Positions 63,212-64,000 of a stretch of DNA of 64,000 nt are shown here, one piece after another. Location: positions 137,001-201,000 of the forward strand of contig JAJOZX010005785.1 of NCBI GenBank assembly GCA_023014485.1, given 5' to 3'. The stretch comes from Bathynomus jamesi. Taxonomy: Eukaryota > Arthropoda > Malacostraca > Isopoda > Cirolanidae. A program made the translations under genes and the position numbers. The notes under the pieces were generated by a model that was not told the origin of the DNA, did no database searches, and saw nothing but the letters and a program-made list of their open reading frames with translations. Numbering within the stretch: the stretch's first letter is position 1; every line of letters starts with the position of its first letter.

Positions 63212-64000
63212 TTAACAGTAGTTCTCAAACAATTTCACTAAATACAGAATACGGGAATAAGGGGTTGCCCCCCAGTTGAGCCGAGAATGGGAAAGTCGAC
63301 TGTTGAGATTGTATGCGGAGTAGGGTGCTTTAAAAAACTGAAAGTGTGAATTTCGGGTCACGGAACCCCGCAAATGATGAGGTTCCGGGAGCAAATAAAG
63401 CACATGATTTGTTTGGAAAATCATCAAATATTTAGAGGTTGCCCAAAGACCCCAAAGTTTTACCCATATGCTCATTTTATGCGCCCTTTTTAAGTCACTT
63501 CTAGTGTTTATTAACCCATTGATACACAGCGTCCCCAAAATTAGAAATTGCATTTGTCAATTGCGTTCTGATAATCCATATTTCTTTACTTCAGTATACC
63601 AACAAATGAATTTTCTTTAATTCTAAATCGTTTTCTCTTAATTACTCACGTCTTTCATGCATTTACGTAATGGTGGCCAAGAAGCATCACAGTTCTCATA
63701 ACGGTAAGTGTTATTTAAATAATTCATATATTTCAAACGTTTTTTTTACTTAGCACTGTAATGGATGGTATTATGAATTGTTTGTAAGTATAATGACTTG
63801 TTTTACCGGCAATATTTTTGTTTCCAAAAATAGTTATAAGGTTTAATTTTTATGCGTATAAAATTTTGGACGCTCTCTGCTTCAGCGTATTGCAATCATC
63901 TTTTTTCGCATCGTCTGAGTGAAATAGTGTAGTGTACCGTAGATTATTTTAAATTTATATATGGATTGGATATACTGTAAATGGTTATGTATGCATGATT
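63212..64000. other. No recognisable feature
   Basis: I found no protein motif, terminal repeat, SINE head or microsatellite in this last 0.8 kb. Short frames on the minus strand (63,212-63,553) have no family resemblance that I recognise. Confidence 0.4.

Overview
This is a gene-poor, repeat-dense stretch of an invertebrate animal genome. The evidence is AT richness, long (TA)n and (CA)n microsatellites, spliceosomal signals, tRNA- and 5S-derived SINEs, CR1/jockey-like LINEs, Penelope-like elements (PLEs), hAT, Tc1/mariner and Helitron elements, and a Polinton/Maverick. The repeat repertoire would suit a mollusc (perhaps a cephalopod) or a chelicerate, but nothing in the sequence settles the phylum. 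I see no convincing ordinary host gene: almost everything legible is a mobile element, and many are inserted inside one another.

Left third (432-24,528): a three-level nest. A jockey-like LINE (432-1136 and 21,842-24,528) is split by a hAT transposon (1137-21,841, 8-bp target duplication ATACTAAT). The hAT transposase is in turn split by a 19.4-kb Polinton (1471-20,877, 6-bp duplication GAGCTT, ~300-bp inverted repeats). The Polinton carries a minus-strand virion block: adenain-like protease, major capsid, pX-like core protein, penton, integrase, two conserved small genes and the packaging ATPase. Its plus-strand block holds protein-primed DNA polymerase B and two orphan genes. Genes in the minus block abut or overlap by 1-4 nt as in a virus. 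A TATA/CCAAT promoter at 6.3 kb, followed by phase-compatible small exons, suggests that the polymerase mRNA is spliced across the whole virion block. Most long genes carry single-base frame breaks.

Middle (24,582-43,913): an inverted PLE dimer (25,465-39,905) hosts a 12.2-kb LTR element with ~1.95-kb LTRs and no gag-pol, made largely of tandem repeats. That LTR element is itself interrupted by an intact mariner (29,084-30,443) and by a CACTR-terminus DNA transposon (30,981-33,549) whose protein family has no established transposase name. A related solo LTR, SINEs and mariner-derived MITEs follow.

Right third (43,914-64,000): a truncated CR1 is split by a second CACTR element with a provable empty site. 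Next come SINE dimers, a PLE split by a palindromic second-family PLE with a 12-bp target duplication, a near full-length CR1 with an esterase-type ORF1, and a hAT MITE. A 5S-derived SINE sharing the CR1 tail, a Helitron derivative, PLE tail sequence, a defective mariner and two LINE fragments complete the window.

Hammerhead-ribozyme-like folds can be drawn by hand at eight places, all tied to PLE or PLE-like termini.
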